A stretch of 33,211 bases of DNA from Pseudomonadota bacterium (lineage in GTDB: Bacteria; Pseudomonadota; Gammaproteobacteria; Burkholderiales; Ferrovaceae): contig JAGWIJ010000032.1 of the NCBI GenBank assembly GCA_028873535.1, forward strand, positions 1 to 33,211, in the 5' to 3' direction. Below are positions 8,928 through 16,363 of the stretch, piece after piece (position 1 is the first letter of the stretch; every line of letters starts with the position of its first letter). Made by a program: the position numbers and the translations under genes. The notes beneath the pieces are model-generated. The model did no database searches and was not told the origin of the DNA. It saw only the letters and a list, made by a program, of their open reading frames with translations.

Positions 8928-10294
8928 CCCAGCACCACCACGGTGTAGCCGCCGAACACATGGCCGTCCTGGCTGGCGCTGACGCGATAGACGTGCGCCT
9001 CGCCGGGAGCGGGCGCAGCGTCACTGCTGGCGAAGCCGATCTGCTGGCCGTCGCCGTGGACCTGATGCTGGGGCGCGCCCGGACCGGCGGGCGTGCCACC
9101 ACCGGCCTGGCCTGGCGGGGTCAGCGTGGGCGCTCCGCTGGGCGGCGCCATGGCCGGAAACACGCCGCGCTGTCCGGTGTGCAACTGCAGCCAGGGCATG
9201 GTGGGCGGTGCGACGCGCTCGACCTTGACCTGCGCCGGAGCGCCGTACAGACGGCCCACCTGCAACAACAGAGGCTGGGTCAGCGCTGCGGCCGGCAGCG
9301 CAGCAGGCGCGGCCGCCGCGACGCCGGCGCGCGCGGCGCGCAGCATGGCCATCGGAAAGGTGCCGGGCTGCGCGACGTGGATGTTGCGCTGGGCGACGTG
9401 GCGATTCCAGGCGGCGTCGAACTTGGGTTCGCCGGGCAGATCGGACGGGTTGTCCCACACGCGCACCAGCAGGCATTCGTGGCCGCCATTGACGAAGGTG
9501 GGTGTCCAGGCCTGCGGACACTTGACCATCACGTGCGAGCGGCCGCTGCCTCGTGCACCGATCGAGGCGGTGGTCTGGGCGATCAGCTGCACCGACGAGG
9601 CGTCGATGCCGAGCGAGGGATTGACCCAGTAGAACTCGACCAGCACTTCCGGTGCCGCCGCCTTGCCGAAGTTCCACACATGCGCGTAGAGGGTGTTGGG
9701 CTTGCCGGCGAGGCCGACCTGGCCGAGCGCCGGTGGCACGTCGGGAGCGGCATCCGGCGCGACACCCGCGAGGATGAAGATGTCCGGGCTTTCCCAGAAC
9801 GGTGCGCCGATCACCGGCCGCGCGCCGAGGTCACCGGGATTGGCACGCATGAACAGGAAAGGCAGGTCGAGGTCGCCGCGCGGTCCGACAAACACGCCGG
9901 GCGGGTTCTGGCCGTTGATGTCGCCACCCGTGAGCGGCCCGCCATCCGGCACGCGCCCGGTGCCGTGTCCGGGTGGCCGCCCGGGCCGTCCGCCGTGGCC
10001 GCCGGAACCGCCGCCACCCGGGCCGGGACCGCCGCCCCCCTGACCGGGATGGTCGTGGCAGGGATCCGGATCGCACGGCGGGTGCGCGTGCCTGTCGTCG
10101 TCGTCGAAGTACCAGATGCGCTCTTCGATGCGGCGGATGCGCGCGTGATCGCGGTCCTCCTTGGCATCGCAGCACCCGCATCGCCGGCAGCCACCACAAT
10201 GCTCGCAGCGCTGGTGCTCATGCCCGTGCTCCCGGACATGCTCATGCTCATGTTCGTGCCGCCGCGGCGGCTTGGGGGGTCTGGACGCTGGCAC
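8924..10294 (-). CDS. His/Cys-rich protein with Gly-rich linker and Ig-like core, unknown function
   Basis: I do not recognise this 456-residue protein as a named family. The N-terminus is a dense metal-ligand segment: alternating His/Glu at 13-19, more His at 23-27, then six Cys at 30, 33, 36, 39, 41 and 42. A short charged helix (RIRRIEERIWYF) and an acidic/His/Cys patch (63-82) follow, then a Gly/Pro-rich linker (84-120). A beta-rich core at about 165-310 (SPDIFIL, NTLYAHVWNFG, VLVEFYWVNPSLG, HECLLVRVWDNPSD) resembles CARDB-type Ig folds. The C-terminal 150 residues are Ala/Pro-rich and end in a strand (GGYTVVVLG). No signal peptide is visible. The start is GTG, supported by GGAGG at 10302-10306 (7-bp spacing). 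The stop overlaps the G3E GTPase start; the phospholipase-like gene ends 36 bp upstream. Confidence 0.85.
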   Translation of the reverse strand: MPASRPPKPPRRHEHEHEHVREHGHEHQRCEHCGGCRRCGCCDAKEDRDHARIRRIEERIWYFDDDDRHAHPPCDPDPCHDHPGQGGGGPGPGGGGSGGHGGRPGRPPGHGTGRVPDGGPLTGGDINGQNPPGVFVGPRGDLDLPFLFMRANPGDLGARPVIGAPFWESPDIFILAGVAPDAAPDVPPALGQVGLAGKPNTLYAHVWNFGKAAAPEVLVEFYWVNPSLGIDASSVQLIAQTTASIGARGSGRSHVMVKCPQAWTPTFVNGGHECLLVRVWDNPSDLPGEPKFDAAWNRHVAQRNIHVAQPGTFPMAMLRAARAGVAAAAPAALPAAALTQPLLLQVGRLYGAPAQVKVERVAPPTMPWLQLHTGQRGVFPAMAPPSGAPTLTPPGQAGGGTPAGPGAPQHQVHGDGQQIGFASSDAAPAPGEAHVYRVSASQDGHVFGGYTVVVLG

Positions 10295-10330
10295 GGTGAT
10301 GCCTCCGGAAAGTTGGGCGGAACGGAACGC

Positions 10331-12913
10331 CTAGCGGATCGGCGGTGGCGGTGGCGGTGGCGGCGGCAGCGCGGGCGGATCGACGTAGTGCAGCAGCAGG
10401 GGATTGGCGCCCTGCTGCCAGTTCCACGCCGGGTGCTGCGCGTCCTTTTCGCCCTGCGGCGGCTCCTTCGGCGTGGCATAGGCGAGTCCGAGGATGCCGG
10501 TGTTGCGGCCGCCGGGCGCACTGATGTCATTGCGCACCCAGTCCCAGGTCAGGTAGGCGAAGGCGCGGTCGCTGTCGAGGTTGAACTGGGTGGAATAGCC
10601 GGTATCGTTGACCAGCTGCGCCACCAGGTGCGCGGAGAAGGGAATGGGGTCGCCGAGCGGGCTGTACTTGAGCACGTCGCCATTGAGGTGGCGCGCATTG
10701 AGCTGGTCGGTGTCCCAGGGCGTCTGCGCATTCTCGTAGGCGGCGCGCAGCGCTGGGTCGACGGGCGGCGCGTCCAGGCGGAAGAACACGTCGGGCATCG
10801 TGCCCACGGGATAGGGTCCGGCCTGGAGCGGCTTGTAGGCGGTGTCCGGGCCGTCGCCGAAAGAGGCATGCGGGTTGTAGGTCTCGGTGGGCGTGTCCAT
10901 CGACGTGGTCTGGCCGCCGGCGCTGAAGGTGCTGGACGCGGGCCAGGCCCACGGCCGCCGGTATTCGATGCCGTCGGCCGGAGCACCCGGCAGGGCATTG
11001 GGATCGAAGGTGTGGTAGTCCAGGACCGGGTAGTAGGGATAGTTTCGATCCGATACCGAATGGCCGACACCGATCGCGTTGACGTCGTGGTCGAGGTTGC
11101 CGAAGGGATCGGCATTGGCCGCCAGGGCGGCGCGGAAGGCGCTGTCCACGGTGCCGCCCAGCGTGATCAGCGGGATGTCGATCTCGTCCGGCAGCCGCAG
11201 CTCGCCGTCGCCGTAGTACTGGTCGCCGTGCGGGATCAGGAAGCCGCTGTGCGCCATCACCTCGTGGGTCTTGCTGATCGTGTCCCACACCAGCATGGCG
11301 GCCTCGTAGAGGCCCAGGCGCACCAGGTAGGTCTCGGGGCTGTTGACCATCTTGATGAGGTCGCCGACCAGCTTGCCCGCGGCCTCGAGCTCCTTCACCG
11401 CCCATTCGAGCAGGGCCACGATGTCGGAGCAGATGTCCTCGGGGTGCGCGGGGTCGATGCCGCCCAGATCCGGCGGCTGCAGCAGGTTCTCGATGTCCTG
11501 CGCCGGCGGCAGGATGATGAAGGGCGGCTTGCGCGGCTTCTGCAGCTCCCAGTTGCCGTTGTAGCTCAGCTTGTAGAACGAGATCATCACGCGGTACATC
11601 ACGCCGACCTGCCAGGGCAGCGGGAACCCGGTCGGCACCGCGAAAGGCGGCTTGGGGGCGATGCCGTCAAGCAGCTGCGGGATGGGCTTGTCGGGACCGG
11701 CACCGGTCACCAGTTCGAACAGGCGCGTGAGCAGGTTGGCATCGATCGCCTGCTGGAAGCCGTCGCCCTGCATGATCCTGGGATGGTCATGGTCCTTGAA
11801 GGCGTCGATCATCGCCAGCACGATCGCCTCGGACATCCAGGCCGGCAGCTCGCCATCGACATCCAGCGCCTTCTTGCGTGCGTCGGGATCGGAAGGCAGC
11901 GGATCGGGGCGATCCACGCCCTGGTCGTGGCGCGTGCGCTGGACGCAGAACCACAGCGCCGACATCGACAGCTCGGGGTAGGTGGCGCTGGCGCCCCATG
12001 GGTCGGGCGCATTGCGTCGGCCCGGCGCCGACTGCTGGTAGTTCCACGCATCGATGTGGTTCTCGATCAGGTGGTGGCGCTGGGGATGGTGGCGATAGGG
12101 ACCGCCGCTCTGCTCGTTGACGAAAGCGTGCGCGACGGTGTCGGTGCCGATGTGCGTGATGTAGCCCAGCGTGAAGGCCAGGAACTGGCAGCCGCGGTCC
12201 TCCGACTTGAGCCCCATGGCGGCATCCTCCCTGGTCAGGCGCTCGACCTGGCGCACGAAGGCCTGCACCAGGCCGGCCGGACGCCGGTAGTGGCTCATGT
12301 CGCTCCACAGGAACAGCTTTTCGTCGAAGCCCTTCTGCACGCAGGTGTCGAACAGCGAGAAGATGTCCTTGAAGGTCAGCAGTTCCTCCTCGGCGATCTG
12401 CTTGAGCGCCACCACGAGTTCGTCGATCAGCACGATGAACTGGTTGAGGACGCCGCCGGTGAGACCGTCGAGCAGATTCTCGAAATCGTCGACGATCGGC
12501 CCCACCGTCTTGTTCCAGCCGGTGACGAAATCGTCCCAGGCCTTTTGCAGCTTGATCAGGAAGCGCAGCAGGCCGGCAAGCTGGGAATTGACGCCATCCA
12601 GGATGATCAGCAGCGGCTCCCAGTCCTGCTCCTTGGCGGCATCGACGTAGTAGTAGATGGCGAGCGCCAGCATCAGCTCGTCGCTCAGGTTGCCCAGCGG
12701 CGCGCTGTTGTAGTCCTGGTTGAAATAGAACAGATCCGGCCCGATCGCGCCGATGGCGGTCATCTTCGGGTAGTCGGTCATGGCCTTCCCGCAGGCCTGG
12801 GGTCCGAAGCGGAAGACTGGCTGCCCTTCCTGCGGCCAGTCGGGAAACTTGCCGGCGCTGAGGTATTCGGCGACGCGGCGCGCCGTGTAGATGTGCGTGA
12901 AATGACCGGGCAT
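10331..12913 (-). CDS. Large zinc-dependent phospholipase C-like protein
   Basis: The N-terminal third matches the zinc-dependent phospholipase C / S1-P1 nuclease fold (PF00882-type). Visible ligands are MPGHFTH with His7, AIGAIGPD with Asp60, GYITHIGTDTVAH with His254, Asp258 and His262, and an HxxxE pair at His280/Glu284. Between Asp60 and His254 lies a long helical insert with hydrophobic heptads. After about residue 300 the protein continues for 560 residues with no domain I recognise, rich in Trp, Tyr, Pro and Asp, and ends in a run of nine prolines then IR. At 860 residues it is far longer than secreted bacillary or clostridial enzymes (about 280-400). No signal peptide is visible, so it may be cytosolic or exported by another route. 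GGAGG at 12924-12928 precedes the ATG. It is the first gene of the three-gene module. Enzymatic activity is inferred only. Confidence 0.85.
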   Translation of the reverse strand: MPGHFTHIYTARRVAEYLSAGKFPDWPQEGQPVFRFGPQACGKAMTDYPKMTAIGAIGPDLFYFNQDYNSAPLGNLSDELMLALAIYYYVDAAKEQDWEPLLIILDGVNSQLAGLLRFLIKLQKAWDDFVTGWNKTVGPIVDDFENLLDGLTGGVLNQFIVLIDELVVALKQIAEEELLTFKDIFSLFDTCVQKGFDEKLFLWSDMSHYRRPAGLVQAFVRQVERLTREDAAMGLKSEDRGCQFLAFTLGYITHIGTDTVAHAFVNEQSGGPYRHHPQRHHLIENHIDAWNYQQSAPGRRNAPDPWGASATYPELSMSALWFCVQRTRHDQGVDRPDPLPSDPDARKKALDVDGELPAWMSEAIVLAMIDAFKDHDHPRIMQGDGFQQAIDANLLTRLFELVTGAGPDKPIPQLLDGIAPKPPFAVPTGFPLPWQVGVMYRVMISFYKLSYNGNWELQKPRKPPFIILPPAQDIENLLQPPDLGGIDPAHPEDICSDIVALLEWAVKELEAAGKLVGDLIKMVNSPETYLVRLGLYEAAMLVWDTISKTHEVMAHSGFLIPHGDQYYGDGELRLPDEIDIPLITLGGTVDSAFRAALAANADPFGNLDHDVNAIGVGHSVSDRNYPYYPVLDYHTFDPNALPGAPADGIEYRRPWAWPASSTFSAGGQTTSMDTPTETYNPHASFGDGPDTAYKPLQAGPYPVGTMPDVFFRLDAPPVDPALRAAYENAQTPWDTDQLNARHLNGDVLKYSPLGDPIPFSAHLVAQLVNDTGYSTQFNLDSDRAFAYLTWDWVRNDISAPGGRNTGILGLAYATPKEPPQGEKDAQHPAWNWQQGANPLLLHYVDPPALPPPPPPPPPIR

Positions 12914-13058
12914 GGCGTTGCGGCCTCCAGGCGAGGACTGGCGAAGCCGCCTCGATGCGGCCGAGTCTAGACGGGTGCCGGGTATGGCGACATGAGCCCT
13001 AAGGCTGAGACCAAGGTCCCAGTGGCGTCATGCCGCGGCCAGCCTTGGCCCTGCCCGC

Positions 13059-13685
13059 TCAGGCATCGCGCATGGCGTCGGCCAGCGCCGCGTTGCCGCG
13101 CCGGCGCAGCTCCTCGGCAGCGCCCAGCCGGTCGCGCGTGTCGCGGTTCTGGCTGAGCTTGAACTTGCCGACCATGGCGAACACCGTGATCTCGATGCCG
13201 ACGATGGCCTGCAGCAGGTTCGCGATGTGCTCGGGCGGCGCGTCGCTCATGCGCCAGGGACGCGCATCGCCGGTCCCGGCCTCGTGTTCACGCGTGAGGC
13301 GCGCCACCAGACCGCGCACGTACTTCTCGTCGTCGCGGATGGCGATGCGTCCATGCACATTGACCACGCGGTAGTTCCAGGTCGGCACCAGCAGGTGACT
13401 GGCGTGCTTGCCGGGATACCAGTTGGGTGAAATGTAGGCCTGCTCGGCACGGAACACGACCAGCGCCTCGTCGCCATCCTGAACCGTCTGCCACAGCGGA
13501 TTGGCACGCGCGACGTGCGCGCGCAGCACGCCATGGGTGCCCTCGGCGGCGTCGAGCTCGAACGGCAACTGGTTGGCGTCGAGCCACTCCGGGCCGCGGT
13601 TGACCAGGGTGCCGAGCGGATGCTCGCGGATAAGCTGGTGCAGCACTTCCGCCCTGCTTTCCTCGAAATGACCGGGGTTGTACAT
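13059..13685 (-). CDS. PaiB-type FMN-binding protein / negative regulator
   Basis: This 208-residue protein matches the PaiB family, known in Bacillus as a negative regulator of sporulation and protease genes and built on a flavin-reductase-like split barrel. Characteristic segments are MYNPGHFEE at the start, HPLGTLVN, HVARANP, ISPNWYPGKHASHLLVPTWNY around the middle, and a C-terminal part including IVGIEITVFAMVGKFKLSQNR. I chose the ATG at 13685 because AGGAG at 13693-13697 lies 7 bp ahead and the family begins with this MYxPxxF sequence; an earlier in-frame ATG at 13706 would add seven residues. It is divergent from pssA. Family proteins bind FMN or haem-like ligands; the target here is unknown. 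Confidence 0.9.
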   Translation of the reverse strand: MYNPGHFEESRAEVLHQLIREHPLGTLVNRGPEWLDANQLPFELDAAEGTHGVLRAHVARANPLWQTVQDGDEALVVFRAEQAYISPNWYPGKHASHLLVPTWNYRVVNVHGRIAIRDDEKYVRGLVARLTREHEAGTGDARPWRMSDAPPEHIANLLQAIVGIEITVFAMVGKFKLSQNRDTRDRLGAAEELRRRGNAALADAMRDA

Positions 13686-13827
13686 CGGGCCTCTCCTCGC
13701 CCGCAAGCCGGGCAGCGCGGCCGGATGGGCCGGAGCCAGTGTGCGAGGGCGCAGCAGCGCTCGTCAACGCACGCGTCGTGGCGGCTGTCGCTGCGCGATT
13801 GCGGCTGCGCAGGCCAGGCTTCGGGAC

Positions 13828-13833
13828 TAGAAT
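13828..13833 (+). promoter_or_regulatory. -10 element very close to the pssA start
   Basis: TAGAAT ends 8 bp before the pssA ATG at 13842. Transcription would start at or within a few bases of the ATG. No Shine-Dalgarno sequence lies between, which fits leaderless or near-leaderless translation. No convincing -35 at 17 bp. Confidence 0.4.
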
Positions 13834-13841
13834 CGTGCCCC

Positions 13842-14519
13842 ATGAGCCCATCACCCAGAGAACGTCCCGTCGTCGCCGCCAGCACCGACGCAATCGCGGT
13901 CAGGCCGCGCAACAAGGCGTTCTCGATGATCCGCGAATTCCAGCTGGCCGACTGGTTCACGCTGGGCAATGCCGTGTGCGGCATGGCGGCCATTTTTTCG
14001 ATCCTGGGCTACGTGGCGCAGGGCGGACTGGTGCATGTCGAGCATGCCTGCGCGCTGGTGTTCGCGGCGCTGGTGTTCGATGTGCTCGATGGGCGCATCG
14101 CGCGCTGGCGGCAGACCGCCTCGGCACTGGGCCGCGAGCTGGACTCGCTGGCCGACGTGATTTCCTTCGGGGTGGCACCGGCCATCATCGCCTATGGCTG
14201 CGGCATGCGCGGTCTGTATGACCGCGTGATCCTGGCCTATTTCGTGGCCTGCGGCGTATCGCGCCTGGCGCGCTACAACGTGACCGCAGAGGCGATGAGC
14301 GGCGAAAGCGGCAAGGTCAGCCATTTCGAGGGCACGCCGATTCCGACCTCGTTCCTGCTGGTGCTGCTGCTCACCGTGGCGGCCACGCGCGGCGCCATCG
14401 GCGATGCGCTGTGGTTCGGTACCACGGCGCTGCCGGGCGGCCTGCTGCACCCCTTGACGCTGGTGTTCGCGGTCTCCGGCTCGCTCATGATCAGCCGGCT
14501 GCGCATTCCCAAGCCCTGA
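13842..14519 (+). CDS. pssA: CDP-diacylglycerol--serine O-phosphatidyltransferase
   Basis: This membrane enzyme makes phosphatidylserine, the precursor of phosphatidylethanolamine, from CDP-diacylglycerol and L-serine. The complete CDP-alcohol phosphotransferase signature is present: DVLDGRIAR, eight residues, then GRELDSLAD, with Asp80, Asp83, Asp101 and Asp105 as metal ligands and catalytic base. Several hydrophobic segments follow, to a 225-residue total typical of type II PssA. The N-terminal 28 residues are polar and variable; FQLADWFTLGNAVCG matches the family start LPNxFTxxN. I favour PssA over phosphatidylcholine synthase by length and N-terminal motif, but the two share a fold. The start at 13842 lies just after a TAGAAT box. 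It converges with the outer-membrane protein gene. Confidence 0.9.
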   Translation: MSPSPRERPVVAASTDAIAVRPRNKAFSMIREFQLADWFTLGNAVCGMAAIFSILGYVAQGGLVHVEHACALVFAALVFDVLDGRIARWRQTASALGRELDSLADVISFGVAPAIIAYGCGMRGLYDRVILAYFVACGVSRLARYNVTAEAMSGESGKVSHFEGTPIPTSFLLVLLLTVAATRGAIGDALWFGTTALPGGLLHPLTLVFAVSGSLMISRLRIPKP

Positions 14520-14538
14520 AGGCGCCCGCCCGGCGCGA

Positions 14539-15594
14539 TCAGAAGTTCTTGCGCACGCCGAGCGAAGCGATGTACCGCGCCACCAGCTGGACGCCGGCCA
14601 CGTTCTGATAGATCGGCAGCTGCAGGTAGGCATAGGCGCTGAAGCCGTCGCCGAGCCGGGCCGAGACCCCGGGCGCCAGGTAGAGCAGATTGCCGCCGGT
14701 GAGCGGCGAGCCGTCGTAATTGACGTTGACCAGATCGCCGCTGTCGCGGTCGCGGTGCACGTAGTTGAGCTGCAGCAGCGGCGTGATGCGCTCGATCATG
14801 CTGCCGTAGCGCAGGCCGGCGTTGACCAGCAGCGCGTCGCCCGGCGAGTAGCCGTGCATGGCACTGACAGCATGCTGCAGCGTGCCCTGGCCGAACCAGC
14901 CCCAGTTGCCGACCATGTCGCCATACCAGGCGCCGGCGATCAGGTCGGTGGAACCGCTACCCGGCTGCAGAGCGGGATCGATGCGCCCGCCGGGCGGTCC
15001 GTCGAAGGCGCGCGTGGTCGAGCCGCTGGCGAACTTGAGGCCGCCGACCACGCCGAAGCGCCCGTCATCGGTGACGGTCAGGCTGCCCAGCACCTTGATG
15101 TCACCCAGCGCGGTGAACTGGTTGTAGTTGTAGCTCCCAGGGTCCGCCAGACCCGCCTGCCAGGTGGTGTGCCAGCGGTCGACGATGGGCAACTGGACGC
15201 TGACGCCCCAGCTGTCGGTGTTGTAGTCGACCTGCACGGTGGTGGCGCGCGTGGCGGTCTGGACCTCGGTCTCGTGGCCGCTGTTGGCCGGCGGATTGAG
15301 CAGGGCGTCGGCCTGAGCCAGGCTGAGCTTGCGTGTGCCGGTGCGCGATTCGTTCTGGTTGATGTAGTCGTATGCCAGGCCGAGCGACCAGCCGCTCACC
15401 GAGCCGGCCTGGGGGCCCAGCCAGTCCTTGGACAGCGTGCAGCCGCAGGCGGCGCAGGCACTTGCCGGTGCGCTGTGCAGCAGCGCCAGCGGCAGCGTGG
15501 CCAGCGCCAGCAGGGAAGACAGGCCGGGCCGGATGAAGCGGCACGGGGAGCGAACGGCGGCCGTGGCGGAGGCGTTCGGGGCAGGGTGGGACAT
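14539..15594 (-). CDS. Putative outer-membrane beta-barrel protein with CxxCGC motif
   Basis: A 351-residue exported protein of unassigned specificity. A signal peptide (hydrophobic residues 25-46) ends near ASA, and the mature N-terminus then reads CAACGCTL (Cys47, Cys50, Cys52), a possible metal or thiol site. The remainder alternates polar and aromatic residues in strands (GWSLGLAYDYINQ, ATTVQVDYNTD, GVSVQLPIV, FGVVGGLKFASG, LLVNAGLRYG, FSAYAYLQLPIY) and terminates in Phe, the usual last residue recognised by the BAM complex. It resembles uncharacterised transporter-like or phenol-degradation MetA-like barrels. It faces gluconokinase across a 168-bp divergent gap. No specific ligand can be assigned. 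Confidence 0.8.
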   Translation of the reverse strand: MSHPAPNASATAAVRSPCRFIRPGLSSLLALATLPLALLHSAPASACAACGCTLSKDWLGPQAGSVSGWSLGLAYDYINQNESRTGTRKLSLAQADALLNPPANSGHETEVQTATRATTVQVDYNTDSWGVSVQLPIVDRWHTTWQAGLADPGSYNYNQFTALGDIKVLGSLTVTDDGRFGVVGGLKFASGSTTRAFDGPPGGRIDPALQPGSGSTDLIAGAWYGDMVGNWGWFGQGTLQHAVSAMHGYSPGDALLVNAGLRYGSMIERITPLLQLNYVHRDRDSGDLVNVNYDGSPLTGGNLLYLAPGVSARLGDGFSAYAYLQLPIYQNVAGVQLVARYIASLGVRKNF

Positions 15595-15762
15595 GACAGG
15601 GGCCGTTCCAGGCTGATGTGCAATGCCTGCACTCTAGTGGACGCAGCCGCGCGCGGCGTGCGGCAAATTGTCGCAGCCGGCGGTCAATCCGACGGTGATG
15701 GCAGCGGCGCAGCGTGGCAAGATCGCGGTCATGAGGCCGCATCGACGGCCGTGAAGGCACGA

Positions 15763-16284
15763 ATGGCAGCGACGGCGACGACGATGGTGATCCTGGTCAT
15801 GGGCGTATCGGGCAGCGGCAAGAGCACCATCGGTGCGCGCCTGGCCGAGCGCCTGGGTGCCCGTTTCATCGAAGGCGACGATCATCATCCTGCGGCCAAT
15901 GTCGACAAGATGCGCGCCGGCGTGCCGCTCGATGATGACGACCGCGAGCCCTGGCTGCTGGCGCTGAACACCCTGCTGCGCCAGCGGGCCGGCGACGCTC
16001 GTCCGACCGTGCTGGCGTGTTCGGCGCTCAAGGCGCGCTATCGCGAACAGCTGCGTGCCGGACTGCCAGGGAACTTCCGCACGGTGGCGCTGCAGGGCTC
16101 GCCTGCGCTGATCGCCGCGCGCGTGGCTTCCCGCGAGCACCATTACATGCCGGCAGCACTGCTGGCGAGCCAGTTCGCGGCGCTGGAAGCGCTGGACGAC
16201 GCCGAAGCGCTGGTGGTCGACGTGGACGCGCCGGTCGAGCGCATTGTCGAGGAACTGCTGGCACGCCTGCACGCATCGGCGTGA
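15763..16284 (+). CDS. gntK: Gluconokinase (GntK family)
   Basis: Gluconokinase phosphorylates gluconate to 6-phosphogluconate, feeding the pentose-phosphate and Entner-Doudoroff routes. The P-loop MGVSGSGKSTIG lies near the N-terminus, followed by EGDDHHPAANVDKMRAGVPLDDDDREPWL, split over the usual substrate region, then VLACSALKARYREQLR and REHHYMPAALLASQFAALE, all hallmarks of the P-loop gluconokinases. I chose the ATG at 15763 (173 aa) because AAGG at 15754-15757 sits 5 bp ahead; the ATG at 15784 would start right at the first beta strand and is also possible. No gluconate transporter or gnt regulator lies nearby, so regulation is unclear. Confidence 0.93.
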   Translation: MAATATTMVILVMGVSGSGKSTIGARLAERLGARFIEGDDHHPAANVDKMRAGVPLDDDDREPWLLALNTLLRQRAGDARPTVLACSALKARYREQLRAGLPGNFRTVALQGSPALIAARVASREHHYMPAALLASQFAALEALDDAEALVVDVDAPVERIVEELLARLHASA

Positions 16285-16310
16285 CGGCAAGGGCCCAGGC
16301 TTCATACAAT
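16281..16310 (+). promoter_or_regulatory. Candidate sigma-70 promoter for the DUF1015-serC pair
   Basis: GTGACG at 16281-16286 (4/6, overlapping the gluconokinase stop) and TACAAT at 16305-16310 (5/6) are 18 bp apart, about 53 bp before the DUF1015 start. This would allow DUF1015 and serC to be transcribed together. Confidence 0.45.
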
Positions 16311-16363
16311 GGCGGATTCGGCAGCGCAGCATGCAGCGCTGCCCTTCAGACTGGAGTCTTGCC

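Noticed and set aside
9960-10050. GC-rich repetitive stretch that could be a DNA repeat or CRISPR-like array
   Set aside because: It encodes the Gly/Pro-rich linker of the His/Cys-rich protein in frame; no regular unit or spacer structure.
8909-12970. A 1353-codon open frame on the plus strand, antisense to the phospholipase-like module
   Set aside because: It is a shadow of GC-rich coding on the minus strand. Its translation is low-complexity (Arg, Gly, Val and His rich) with no domain, while the minus strand gives clear motifs, ribosome sites and gene overlaps.
13037-13050. GGCCA-GCCT-TGGCC mini-hairpin after the PaiB-like gene
   Set aside because: Only five base pairs and no T-run; common by chance in GC-rich DNA.
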